Source: JADFQT01 sp965216025
GTDB lineage: Bacteria > Chloroflexota > Dehalococcoidia > Lucifugimonadales > UBA3495
Reading direction: 5' to 3'
Assembly: GCA_965216025.1 (NCBI GenBank)
Contig: CBDCEX010000014.1
Coordinates: 186,001 to 250,000, forward strand
Length of the DNA: 64,000 bases
Shown: positions 18,866 to 26,866 of the stretch, piece by piece
Layout of the letters: each line of letters opens with the position of its first letter
How positions within the stretch are numbered: the first letter of the stretch is position 1
Translations under genes and position numbers: made by a program
The notes under the pieces: generated by a model
The model's input: only the letters and a program-made list of their open reading frames with translations
Databases searched by the model: none
What the model was told of the DNA's origin: nothing

Positions 18866-19188
18866 CCACCGGTTGGGTGGAACAAAAGCGCTAGCTTCCT
18901 GCCAGGGCACCACTATCTTCTCCTTGCCTTCTTCAACATCAATACTTGCTGTGATGCTCCGTATGCGCCGACAGGTCTACAGTGGTATTGGGGGTCGCCA
19001 CGGCGACCGAACCGTACAGCCCTCAATCCCGTTTCCAGGTATTTACCAGCTCAGTGGCCTGGTCTTCCTCGACGCCCCAAAGCTCAAAATGCACGTTGAC
19101 CTCGTCATAGACGGTACGTTCTTGGACTTCCTTCTCAGTGTCCCGCATCGCATTGATACTAACCTCCATCCACTGTAAGGGTATCTCT
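18866..19188. repeat. 323-bp tandem duplication, unit 2
   Basis: Second unit, contiguous with the intact 5' end of the OsmC gene. The period was measured from two anchor words, 18543/18866 and 18601/18924, both 323 bases apart. Confidence 0.9.
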
Positions 19189-19382
19189 TTTTGCCTGGCT
19201 ATCTTCTCCACCATGTTAACGGCACAGGCCGAGATGCCGGAAAAGAAGTATTCAGCCGGTCCAACCTCATCGCCACCAACATCATCGGTTACGAAGTGGT
19301 GATTGCGGACATTGCTGATTGCCCGGCCGAAGGTGCCACTGCTGTAGGATTTTACCCCGAAAGTTCGGTAGCGTTCATTCAT
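18939..19382 (-). CDS. OsmC-like redox protein, candidate selenoprotein (in-frame TGA)
   Basis: OsmC/Ohr-family hydroperoxide-reductase-like protein, 147 codons if TGA is read through. The first conserved redox cysteine is Cys53 in FSGISACAVNMVEKIA. The second conserved cysteine of the family normally sits in a KRxCPLYG-type motif; here codon 120 (19023-19025) is TGA in TWKRD-stop-GLYGSVAVATP. The frame continues with 27 more residues of normal OsmC tail to a TGA at 18939. A GC-rich hairpin follows the TGA at the spacing of bacterial SECIS elements. OsmC-like selenoproteins are known from marine metagenomes. The alternative is a nonsense mutation (TGC to TGA), since neighbours also carry stops. 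Confidence 0.65.
18993..19008 (-). promoter_or_regulatory. Possible bacterial SECIS hairpin after the OsmC TGA
   Basis: On the minus strand GGTCGCCGTGGCGACC begins 15 bases after the TGA. It is a perfect inverted repeat with GU at the centre, giving a 6-bp stem and a CGUG loop about 21-24 bases after the stop codon. Bacterial SECIS elements lie at this distance and carry G/U in the apical loop. Confidence 0.45.
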
Positions 19383-19414
19383 CTTTCAATCCTCAGATAG
19401 CTTTGATTCTGGTC

Positions 19415-19620
19415 GAGATGACACCAGGGCAATCGCGTCTTAATCGCCCCCAGGTTTGGGACAGTGGCTCTTTGGGGTCTGACGAGTCCCGGAAGTCTTT
19501 CGATCTTTACGTGTTATAGTCAAAATAGCTGGGAAAGCATCGGAATATCTACCATTCGCTAGCCTTCTGTACCGAAGTTCGAAAAGGCAGTTTTAGACGC
19601 GATTGCCCTGGAGATGACAC
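19415..19620. repeat. MITE-C (186 bp) with 20-bp inverted ends and 10-bp target repeats
   Basis: The element 19425-19610 starts CAGGGCAATCGCGTCTTAA and ends TTTTAGACGCGATTGCCCTG. It is flanked on both sides by the direct repeat GAGATGACAC (19415-19424 and 19611-19620), a 10-bp target duplication. The interior has no gene. No second copy was seen in the window. Confidence 0.75.
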
Positions 19621-19805
19621 CAGTATAACAATTCATTGGCTGGTATGGATGTTAGTATATAAATCGATCGACCGGGCGGCTCCTCCCCAGTAACCGCTTA
19701 TTTATTTCAAATGCGACGGAGAATCCCGGTGGGGTTTGATTATCGACGTTGACAGGATCAGAGATGGGCCACAGAATTAACACCCAATAGGTGGCCGCTT
19801 AACAG
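19621..19805. other. Upstream region of MFS gene
   Basis: AT-richer than its surroundings. A TTGACA at about 19749 followed 17 bases later by CAGAAT could be a weak promoter for the transporter; this is a tentative reading. Confidence 0.25.
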
Positions 19806-21146
19806 ATGCTAAAGATGAAGAATGGCCGAACCACCGGGCGCAAGCTGAGCATCCACTACGCCTGGATAATCATTGCTGTAGCGGCGGTCATGCACATGGC
19901 TGGCGGTTCCATCCGCCAGCCTTTCGGTGTGCTGATCGTCCCCTTTGAGGAGCAGCTGGGTTGGAGTCCGGCCGCCAGCGTCTTGGCCTACTCTCTGGCC
20001 AGCATTGTCGGGGCATTGCTTGCCCCCCTCAGCGGTATAGCTACCGACCGTTACGGCGCCCGCAAGGTTATCATGGTGGGCATCGTCTTCTTCTTTTTCG
20101 GCGCAATCTTCACCGGGCTCGCTTCCCAGGTCTGGCATATCTGGATATCCTTCGGCATCGGGCTGGGAGTGGCCCAGGCCGCATTCAATGTGCCCATTCT
20201 GGCCACTGCAACCTACTGGTTCCGGACCCGTCTGGGATTGGGGATTGGTCTGCTGCAAGCGTCCCACGGGATAGGCCCGGCGGTGATGGTGATCCTGGTT
20301 AGCCTGCTCATTGCGTCGGTAAACTGGCAACTTACCTTTATGGCCCTGGGCATATTGGGGTCGCTGGTCATGCTTGGGTTGATGCTTTTCTACCGCAACC
20401 GCCCCTCGGATATGGGACTGCGAGCCTACGGCGCCCCCGACACCGAGCCGGTCACCCAGCGTCCGGATCCGATGATTGAACGGCTGCGCGCCAAGGCCTT
20501 CCAGGTCAGTATGCAAGGCACCAGCGCCTTTTGGAAGTTGGTGGGGGTGCATTTCCTGGGCTGTGTGGGTCACTCCATCGTGCTAATTTACGTGATTCCC
20601 ATCGCCATCAGGGCCGATGTAGACTCCTTGGCGGCAGCCGGAATCTTGACCACCCTGGTTTCGGTTAGTGTGATAACCCGCTTTCTTACTCCAGTGGTCG
20701 CCGAATACCTGGGAGCGAAACGGGCCATGGCTACCATGTTCCTGATGCAAGCGTTGCCGATGCTGATCCTTTTCTGGACCCAGGAGGTGTGGCAGTTCTA
20801 TCTGTTCGCCGCCATATTCGGCTTGGGCTACGGCGGCGAGGGTTCGGCTTTCCCCATCATCAACCGGCAGTATTTTGGACGAGGGCCCATGGGTCGGTCC
20901 TTCGGCTGGCAGCAATTCGGCTCCGGTTCGGGAATGGCCTTTGGCGCCTGGATCGGAGGGGCCTTGTTCGCGGTTTTCGGTTCCTACAGCCCGACCATCA
21001 TTTTGTCCGCTGCTGCCAGCGCCACCGGGGCGATAATCCTGCTGTCCATGGAGCCCACGACTCGACTGTTAATCCCCAACTGGGAGGACTCGCTGCCTAC
21101 CGAAGCCCAGGCCCAAACCCCAAGTGCTGTTTCGGTCGCAAATTAA
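19806..21146 (+). CDS. MFS transporter (OFA/monocarboxylate-like)
   Basis: Major facilitator of 446 residues with about 12 hydrophobic segments. After a basic N-terminus comes HYAWIIIAVAAVMHMAGG, then the loop 2-3 signature SGIATDRYGARKVIMVG, which matches the D-R-x-G-x-R/K motif of MFS proteins. The second half has a weaker repeat at EYLGAKRAMATMF. The layout and first helix resemble oxalate/formate-type and monocarboxylate-type antiporters, so an organic acid is the likeliest substrate, by inference. It stands alone downstream of a MITE, divergent from the OsmC operon. Confidence 0.85.
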   Translation: MLKMKNGRTTGRKLSIHYAWIIIAVAAVMHMAGGSIRQPFGVLIVPFEEQLGWSPAASVLAYSLASIVGALLAPLSGIATDRYGARKVIMVGIVFFFFGAIFTGLASQVWHIWISFGIGLGVAQAAFNVPILATATYWFRTRLGLGIGLLQASHGIGPAVMVILVSLLIASVNWQLTFMALGILGSLVMLGLMLFYRNRPSDMGLRAYGAPDTEPVTQRPDPMIERLRAKAFQVSMQGTSAFWKLVGVHFLGCVGHSIVLIYVIPIAIRADVDSLAAAGILTTLVSVSVITRFLTPVVAEYLGAKRAMATMFLMQALPMLILFWTQEVWQFYLFAAIFGLGYGGEGSAFPIINRQYFGRGPMGRSFGWQQFGSGSGMAFGAWIGGALFAVFGSYSPTIILSAAASATGAIILLSMEPTTRLLIPNWEDSLPTEAQAQTPSAVSVAN

Positions 21147-21229
21147 ATTGGTGAAACCAAGCCACCGGCCAGTGGAGACGGCCAATTGGTCGGCAGGGGA
21201 CCTGGGGGAGACTTACTGCTATTCCAGCA

Positions 21230-21430
21230 CTGGAAAAGACTCCATCGCCGAAGTCATGGGCGAACTCCTCCATCAACAATCGTAGGGAACGCTGCATCAG
21301 TGAATGGTCATCCGGGTCCTGAGTGATGGCGAGCAAATGACCAAAACCGCCGGGAACCCTCATCAACAAAGGTGGACCCGAGCCATATATCTCGTAGTGA
21401 ATCTGTATTCCGTTGATAGCCGCGTTAGCC
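21230..21430 (-). pseudogene. Alpha/beta-hydrolase N-terminal remnant
   Basis: Minus-strand AINGIQIHYEIYGSGPPLLM followed by PGGFGHLL resembles the first strands and oxyanion region of alpha/beta hydrolases (typically VNGxxLxYExxGxGPPLLLxHG). The sequence then loses family character and no GxSxG nucleophile elbow follows. Confidence 0.4.
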
Positions 21431-21475
21431 CCTGCCTCTCCAGCTAAGCAGTTGTTCCAACATTGTTCTCTCAGA

Positions 21476-21645
21476 GCCTGGGTCAAAAGCATCGATGGGC
21501 CCGGTGGCGGTGTATTCGTCGCTCCGGGGAAATACGGAGCCCAGATGCCGCCCCCTGGTTGATAGGTAGATGACTCTGGATTCCGGCCTGCGCCGGAATG
21601 ACGTGCCGGGAATTATGCTATCCCCGAATATTTTTGAACCCAGGC
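21476..21645. repeat. Repeat B, copy 1
   Basis: Starts GCCTGGGTCAAAA and ends TTTTTGAACCCAGGC, with an internal hairpin GATTCCGGCCTGCGCCGGAA. A shorter copy lies at 31996-32113. The core hairpin resembles widespread REP-like palindromes. Confidence 0.7.
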
Positions 21646-21901
21646 CCTTAGCGAGCTTCCCTACACCGACAACTTGCCGATTTAAAGCAGTATAATTATC
21701 ATTCCGTCAACACTGCCCCATAATTAGGGCTGGTGTATATCATGCCATCGTTATCCCAGGTATCGCTACAATTGCTTTTATCGGGACTGGGGTAGTCCTT
21801 TGGGGATCCATAGGCTCTCCAAGTAACTGAACTCCCTCCGAGTAGAGAACCAGAGAGCTACCCCCACTGAGCCGACTCTTACCTAGTGAAAGGAGCCCCT
21901 T

Positions 21902-22366
21902 ATGGCTGCGAACCACGAGCATTTCATGAGAATGGCGATAGAAGAAGCGGCCAAGGGCGTGGCCGAGGGTAACTCGGCGGTTGGCTCGGTGGTCGTTCGG
22001 GACGGCAATATCGTCGCCGTCGGGAGAAACCTGGTCACCTCCACCAACGATCCCACCGCCCATGCCGAGACAGTGGCCTTGCGCGAGGCCGGGGCAGCTC
22101 AAGGCCACCCGGACATGACCGGCTGCACCCTCTATACCACCTTCCAACCGTGTCCCATGTGCTCCGGCGCCCTAATAGTCAGCGGGGTTGCGATTGTGGT
22201 GATGGGCGCTCGTCCTAACCCCGGGGAGGGCCGGTACGCCCCCTACTCAATGGAGCAACTTTTTGAGCAAGCGGGCAGCAAGATTGAAATTATAAACGGA
22301 ATCCTGGCTTCTGAGTGCCTTGAAGTCCGCCAGGAGTGGGAAGCCAAAAACGCCGGCGGCCGCTAA
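21902..22366 (+). CDS. Nucleoside/tRNA-adenosine-type zinc deaminase
   Basis: Cytidine/deoxycytidylate deaminase-fold enzyme of 154 residues. Zinc and catalytic motif HAETVALREA (H-A-E) and the second zinc pair in FQPCPMCSGAL are intact, as is the upstream GNSAVGSVVV. Substrates in this family include guanine, cytosine and tRNA adenosine; the sequence looks closest to the guanine/nucleoside deaminase group, but this cannot be settled by eye. Ribosome site AAAGGAG before the ATG. A decayed duplicate of its first ~100 bases plus leader lies at 42890-43026. Confidence 0.85.
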   Translation: MAANHEHFMRMAIEEAAKGVAEGNSAVGSVVVRDGNIVAVGRNLVTSTNDPTAHAETVALREAGAAQGHPDMTGCTLYTTFQPCPMCSGALIVSGVAIVVMGARPNPGEGRYAPYSMEQLFEQAGSKIEIINGILASECLEVRQEWEAKNAGGR

Positions 22367-22473
22367 TCACGACATTACCAGCGAACCAGCCAGGCATGTT
22401 CTGAACCGCCAGATCGCTCTTAGCCCTCGGGAATCAGCCGAACATCAAGACCCAACCTTAGCAGGAGGCAATC

Positions 22474-23631
22474 ATGGTGGACCAAGTTGAGGTCTTCTTC
22501 CACTCCCAGCAGCCCTATGTCCACGTCAAAGAAGAGGATATAAAACGGTACGATTCCGGGCGTCTGGGCTTTCCAAACACCTACTTCGATCCCGTGAAAG
22601 CCCACGTGTTGTATAACCAGTACCACGAGCAGTACGCCCTGGCTGATGAGGCCGGCGTCGACGGGATAATGACCAACGAGCACCACTCGGCCTATTGGAA
22701 TATGAAGCCCTCGGCCAACTTGGATGCTGCGGTCATCAGCCGAGTTACTAAGAAGGTCAGAATCGCCATCTTGGGGAATATCTTACCCATCGTCGACCCA
22801 GTACGGATGGCAGAAGAGCTAGCCATGCTGGACTGCTACTCCGGTGGGAGGCTGGTGTCCGGCTTCGTGCGAGGCGGCGCGGTTGAGACCTTGCAGGCTG
22901 GGATCGACCCCACCGAGAACCGGGAGCGTTTCGAAGAAGCCCATGACCTGATCATGAAGTGCTGGACCACCCCCGGTCCGTTCCGCTGGGAAGGCAAGCA
23001 TTACCACCACCGGGTGGTCAACCCGTGGGTGTTGCCCATGCAGAAGCCCCATCCTCCGATTTGGTTCCCCGGCGGCAGCAGCCCGGAAAGCGTTATCTGG
23101 GCCGCCAGCCGGGGTTACACTTACGTAAACCTGGGCGCGCTAATGGACCTGACTTTGGAATTAAAGCAGATTTACATCGACACGGCCAAGGAGGTTGGAT
23201 TCACGCCGGGACCCGAGCACTTTGGCTATCAGCTCCGGGCGGTAGTGGCCGATACCGACGAAAAGGCTCAAGAGATCGGCCGGGGCTTTCTATGGAATGG
23301 GGACCACCGGATGAGGGGGCCCGCCGAGCACAACGACCCTCCGGGATACCAGTCCCGGGTAGCCAGCGCCCTCAGCCGGCGCCGGGCCGGTGGACCGGAG
23401 CGAAAGATGAGCTATGAGGATCTTCAGGAGGTGGGCGCCATAGTCGTGGGCAGCCCGGATTCGGTAGTCAAGAAACTGACGAACACGTTGGAGCAGCTTA
23501 ATCCCGGCTACCTTATCATTATCGGCAGCGACGGCAACATCGCCCACCAGGACGTCATGCGCTCGATTCAATTGTTGGGCCAAGAAGTCATCCCAGCCCT
23601 GCACGAAATCCAACTACATCCTTACGAGTAA
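22474..23631 (+). CDS. Luciferase-like flavin monooxygenase 1
   Basis: Bacterial luciferase-fold (TIM-barrel) FMN/F420-dependent oxidoreductase, 385 residues. Family signatures: TNEHHSAYWNMKPSANL after the first strands, VRIAILGNILPIVDPVRMAEE, MLDCYSGGRLVSGFVRGG, and PPIWFPGGSSPES; the C-terminal VVGSPDSVVKKL is typical of the group. A strong ribosome site (AGGAGG) precedes the ATG. It is followed 130 bases later by a small cupin gene and an MFS exporter, which suggests a short catabolic or efflux unit. The substrate is unknown; such enzymes often oxidise sulfonates, alkanes, ketones or cyclic compounds. Confidence 0.88.
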   Translation: MVDQVEVFFHSQQPYVHVKEEDIKRYDSGRLGFPNTYFDPVKAHVLYNQYHEQYALADEAGVDGIMTNEHHSAYWNMKPSANLDAAVISRVTKKVRIAILGNILPIVDPVRMAEELAMLDCYSGGRLVSGFVRGGAVETLQAGIDPTENRERFEEAHDLIMKCWTTPGPFRWEGKHYHHRVVNPWVLPMQKPHPPIWFPGGSSPESVIWAASRGYTYVNLGALMDLTLELKQIYIDTAKEVGFTPGPEHFGYQLRAVVADTDEKAQEIGRGFLWNGDHRMRGPAEHNDPPGYQSRVASALSRRRAGGPERKMSYEDLQEVGAIVVGSPDSVVKKLTNTLEQLNPGYLIIIGSDGNIAHQDVMRSIQLLGQEVIPALHEIQLHPYE

Positions 23632-23759
23632 CCCATCACCGGAACTTGGGCATCCCTTCCTTGGCGAACAACTCCCCTTGGCGAACAACCCTCTGGAGCG
23701 TTTCTGAGGGTAGCAAGGATTTCTTAGCAACCATTACAACCTGGAATGATGGAGGACAA

Positions 23760-24092
23760 ATGATTATTCGCCTATACACCAGTGAAGATGGCCAAGCCCA
23801 CTTCGAGGACCTCAACGTGCCAGCCGGAGAGACCGAGACCGTCGCCCTCATGCCCGGCGGCGAAATGACCTTCCGCAGTTTCCCAGATGGGAGCTTCAGC
23901 GATTGGCACACCGGTCCCAGGCGGCAGTACGTTATCGTCCTTTCCGGTCAAATGGAGATCGGGATCGGAGGTGGGACCAAACGAATGTTGAACCCAGGGG
24001 ATATCCTGCAAGTGGAAGACTTGACCGGACAGGGCCACACCACCCGATCGGTGGGCAACCGGGTTTCGGCTAGCGTGCCGCTGGCCGGTTAA
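23760..24092 (+). CDS. Small single-domain cupin
   Basis: 110 residues from the ATG at 23760, chosen for the GGAGG eight bases upstream; the frame is open further 5' but without family sequence. It has the cupin pattern: strand-rich N-terminus, QYVIVLSGQMEIGIGGG (motif 1 region with few metal ligands) and LNPGDILQVEDLTGQGHTTR (motif 2, one His). Likely a binding or regulatory cupin rather than a dioxygenase, because the usual HxH is absent. It sits between a luciferase-like monooxygenase and an MFS gene. Confidence 0.75.
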   Translation: MIIRLYTSEDGQAHFEDLNVPAGETETVALMPGGEMTFRSFPDGSFSDWHTGPRRQYVIVLSGQMEIGIGGGTKRMLNPGDILQVEDLTGQGHTTRSVGNRVSASVPLAG

Positions 24093-24233
24093 CGTGACCA
24101 CCAAGGCTCTGTTCCAGGAGTGGATCCGACAGGGATGGACCTCCAATCGAAGGCAGCGGCTATATTCGGCTCCTGACCCAGTAACTCCAACGGCCTGCCC
24201 GCTAGTAATCCAGAGAAGGGGAGCGTAACCCGA

Positions 24234-25538
24234 TTGCGAGGGACTTCCAGAATCCCAGCCCTGGCTGTTCTTCAAAACCGAGACTTCAGTATTCTCTGGG
24301 GATCAAGAGTATTGCACGAGGTCTCCCGCCGGATGGAACAGTTCGTGCTGGTCCTGCTCATCGAGGGAATCACCGGGTCGTACCTCCAAATAGGGCTGAT
24401 GGGTGTCTTCCTCAACGCTCCCCGGCTCCTGTTCTCTCTCTTTTCCGGCGTTATGGCCGATCGCCTGGACCGGCGGCTCATTATGGTCGCCGCCCACGCC
24501 TGCTATTTCGGGATAGCAGCGGTCATCCTGTTGTTGCTCGTCGCCGACGTCATCCAACCCTGGCACGTGTTCGCTGTCCTCTTCCTCCAAGGCCTGGTAA
24601 AGGTGCTGGATGACCCTTCTCGGCGTACAGCCATGTTGGACCTTGTGGGGACGGACCGCATCGCCAACGCGGTGGCCCTGGAGTCGGCTACCTCCAACCT
24701 CGGCAAAATCATGGGGCCAACAACTGGCGGCATCCTGATCGCCGTCGCCGGTTTCACCGGTGCCTATGCTCTCCTGGTGGTGTTGGACCTGGCTGCCCTG
24801 CTGCTGCTGTTGCAGCTGAGGTTGCCCCATCAGGCCCAGGGTAGCAGGCCGCGACTGGCAGTGTGGCAAAGCATGGGGGAAGGAATAGGATTCGCCCTGA
24901 GTAACCGGACGGTACTTGGGGTACTGGTTATTTCGCTGTGGATGAACGCCATGGTCCTGCGCATTCAGGAATTCATCCCAGTCATCGCCACCGACCATTT
25001 ATTCGTCGGTACCGTCCTAGCGGGACTGCTGACATCCAGCGAAGGCATCGGCAATTTGATTGGCTCCGTAATAATTTCCGTGACCAGGAGTATTCGCCAT
25101 CACGGGCGATTGTTCGTCGCCGGCGCCCTAATCATGGCAATCCTGGTACTGGGCGTAGCCTGGTCGCAGTGGTTCTCTGTTTCCTTTGCGCTTTTGCTCC
25201 TGGCAGGTATCGCACAATCGGGATTTAGCACGATGCAGAGCACCATCTTGTTATTGTCTTCGCCGGCGGGCATGAGAGGGCGCATCGTAGGGGTAAACAG
25301 TCTGACCAACGGCACTGCCCAGGTGGTGGGCCCGTTGGAGATAGGCTGGATCGCCGATGCCGTGAATATAGCCTTTGCCATCGCCCTTAACGCCTGGGTA
25401 GCAATGTTGCTGATCCTACCGGCGGTAATTCTGACCCCGCTGGTTTGGCGGCCGCTACGGACCATATCTGAAGAGACAGCCAATGGGGAGGAGGCGTCGG
25501 CGCCTTCTGTCACCTCTAACCCCGGCAGGGTTGAATAG
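24234..25538 (+). CDS. MFS exporter (EntS/MFS_3-like)
   Basis: 434-residue major facilitator with about 12 hydrophobic helices. It begins LAVLQNRDFSILWGSRVL, a start typical of the MFS_3/enterobactin-exporter group, and has SGVMADRLDRRLIMV as the loop 2-3 motif. The middle VLDDPSRRTAMLDLVG is characteristic (DxPxRxA). The start is a TTG at 24234, with AAGGGGAG upstream. Probable proton-driven efflux of a small molecule; the neighbouring monooxygenase and cupin suggest a product or toxic intermediate, by inference. Confidence 0.85.
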   Translation: MRGTSRIPALAVLQNRDFSILWGSRVLHEVSRRMEQFVLVLLIEGITGSYLQIGLMGVFLNAPRLLFSLFSGVMADRLDRRLIMVAAHACYFGIAAVILLLLVADVIQPWHVFAVLFLQGLVKVLDDPSRRTAMLDLVGTDRIANAVALESATSNLGKIMGPTTGGILIAVAGFTGAYALLVVLDLAALLLLLQLRLPHQAQGSRPRLAVWQSMGEGIGFALSNRTVLGVLVISLWMNAMVLRIQEFIPVIATDHLFVGTVLAGLLTSSEGIGNLIGSVIISVTRSIRHHGRLFVAGALIMAILVLGVAWSQWFSVSFALLLLAGIAQSGFSTMQSTILLLSSPAGMRGRIVGVNSLTNGTAQVVGPLEIGWIADAVNIAFAIALNAWVAMLLILPAVILTPLVWRPLRTISEETANGEEASAPSVTSNPGRVE

Positions 25539-25741
25539 TGCCTTTCAAATCGGCCTAATCTTCCATCGCTCGGCTCAGGCCATCCTCAAATCTGACTGTC
25601 GGTTTCGGGATGAGCGCAATGATCCAGTCTACCGGACTTGCCGATGATGACGGGTGTGAGTAAGCTGGGCCCAGTAATTCCCAAACACGGCGAACGGCTC
25701 TTAGAGCAACCCTTTAATTTTCCCTGAAGGAGACGGTGCAG

Positions 25742-26734
25742 ATGGACGTAGCGATCCTCGATGATTATCAGGCGGTAGCCGAGCGCATGGCTGATTGGTC
25801 CCAATTACCCTCTGATATCAACGTGCGGTTTTTCCATGACCATATAGCGGACGAAGATAAATTGGTGGAGCGGTTGAAGAACTTCCAGGTAGTCATGGGC
25901 ATGCGAGAGAGAACCCCCTTCCCCCGATCGGTACTAGAGCAACTGCCGAAACTAGGCTTGCTGGTTACCGCCGGGATGGGGAACGCTGTATTTGACATAC
26001 CTTCGGCCACCGAGCTGGGCATCGTAGTCTCCGGAACGGGTGGGGTCGGAGAGGGCCCGACTGAGCTTACCTGGGGCCTCATACTAGCCCTAGTGCGGAA
26101 CATCCCCCAGGAAGACCTGGCAACCCGCGCCGGGAACTGGGGCACCACATTAGGGGTTGGCCTGAAGGGCAAAAACCTGGGCTTGCTTGGTCTGGGACAT
26201 ATTGGCTCCCGGGTGGCGAGAGTCGGCACTGCCTTTGACATGAACATAATTGCCTGGAGCCAGAATCTTACGCCCGAGCGGGCGGCAGAGTGCGGCGCTA
26301 CTCTGGTTGACAAGGACACCTTGTTTCGAGATTCCGACCTGGTGTCGGTCCACGTCAGACTTAGTGACCGGACCAGGGGATTGGTAGGGGCCCGAGAGCT
26401 AAGCCTGATGAAGCCGACCGCCTACCTGGTCAACATATCCAGAGGCCCGATCGTCGACGAAGCTGCTATGATTCAGGCCTTAAAGAGCCGGGCCATCACC
26501 GGAGCTGGTCTCGATACTTTTGACATTGAGCCGCTCCCACCCAATCATCCCCTTCTGGGGCTGCCCAACACAGTGCTCACTCCCCACTTGGGGTATGTTA
26601 CGGAGGATGGATACCGGGTCCGATACGCCCAAGTGGTGGAGGATATCCGGGCATTTGCCAGCGGTGAATCTATTCGAGTTTTGAATCCCGAGGTACTGGA
26701 GTCGCCGCAACTGAGAGGACCGGTCCAAAGTTAA
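25742..26734 (+). CDS. D-2-hydroxyacid dehydrogenase, NAD(P)-dependent
   Basis: 330 residues from the ATG at 25742 (AAGGAG nine bases upstream; the GTG at 25736 is too close to it). Formate/glycerate dehydrogenase superfamily: Rossmann loop GLLGLGHIGSRVARVG, catalytic Arg in VNISRGPIVDE, Glu in LDTFDIEPLPP, and His in LTPHLGYVT. The length is normal. It would reduce a 2-keto acid or oxidise a 2-hydroxy acid in the cytosol. It precedes an aminotransferase, which fits amino-acid/keto-acid interconversion. Confidence 0.88.
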   Translation: MDVAILDDYQAVAERMADWSQLPSDINVRFFHDHIADEDKLVERLKNFQVVMGMRERTPFPRSVLEQLPKLGLLVTAGMGNAVFDIPSATELGIVVSGTGGVGEGPTELTWGLILALVRNIPQEDLATRAGNWGTTLGVGLKGKNLGLLGLGHIGSRVARVGTAFDMNIIAWSQNLTPERAAECGATLVDKDTLFRDSDLVSVHVRLSDRTRGLVGARELSLMKPTAYLVNISRGPIVDEAAMIQALKSRAITGAGLDTFDIEPLPPNHPLLGLPNTVLTPHLGYVTEDGYRVRYAQVVEDIRAFASGESIRVLNPEVLESPQLRGPVQS

Positions 26735-26866
26735 CCGCCCCAAGGTATGATCGTACCAACGAGTTGAGACTGCGGGGTTGCCTGAGGAAGTAGCCAGTCC
26801 AAACTGTGTGGCAATGCGCAACGGGTATCTCTTAGATCATTAGGCGTTGAAGATAGGGTACGTAAA

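Larger units (their letters stand above)
21147..21901. other. Intergenic with decayed sequences
   Basis: 750 bases holding an alpha/beta-hydrolase-like remnant (minus) and one copy of repeat B, followed by about 250 bases in which nothing is recognised apart from the leader of the deaminase gene. Confidence 0.5.
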
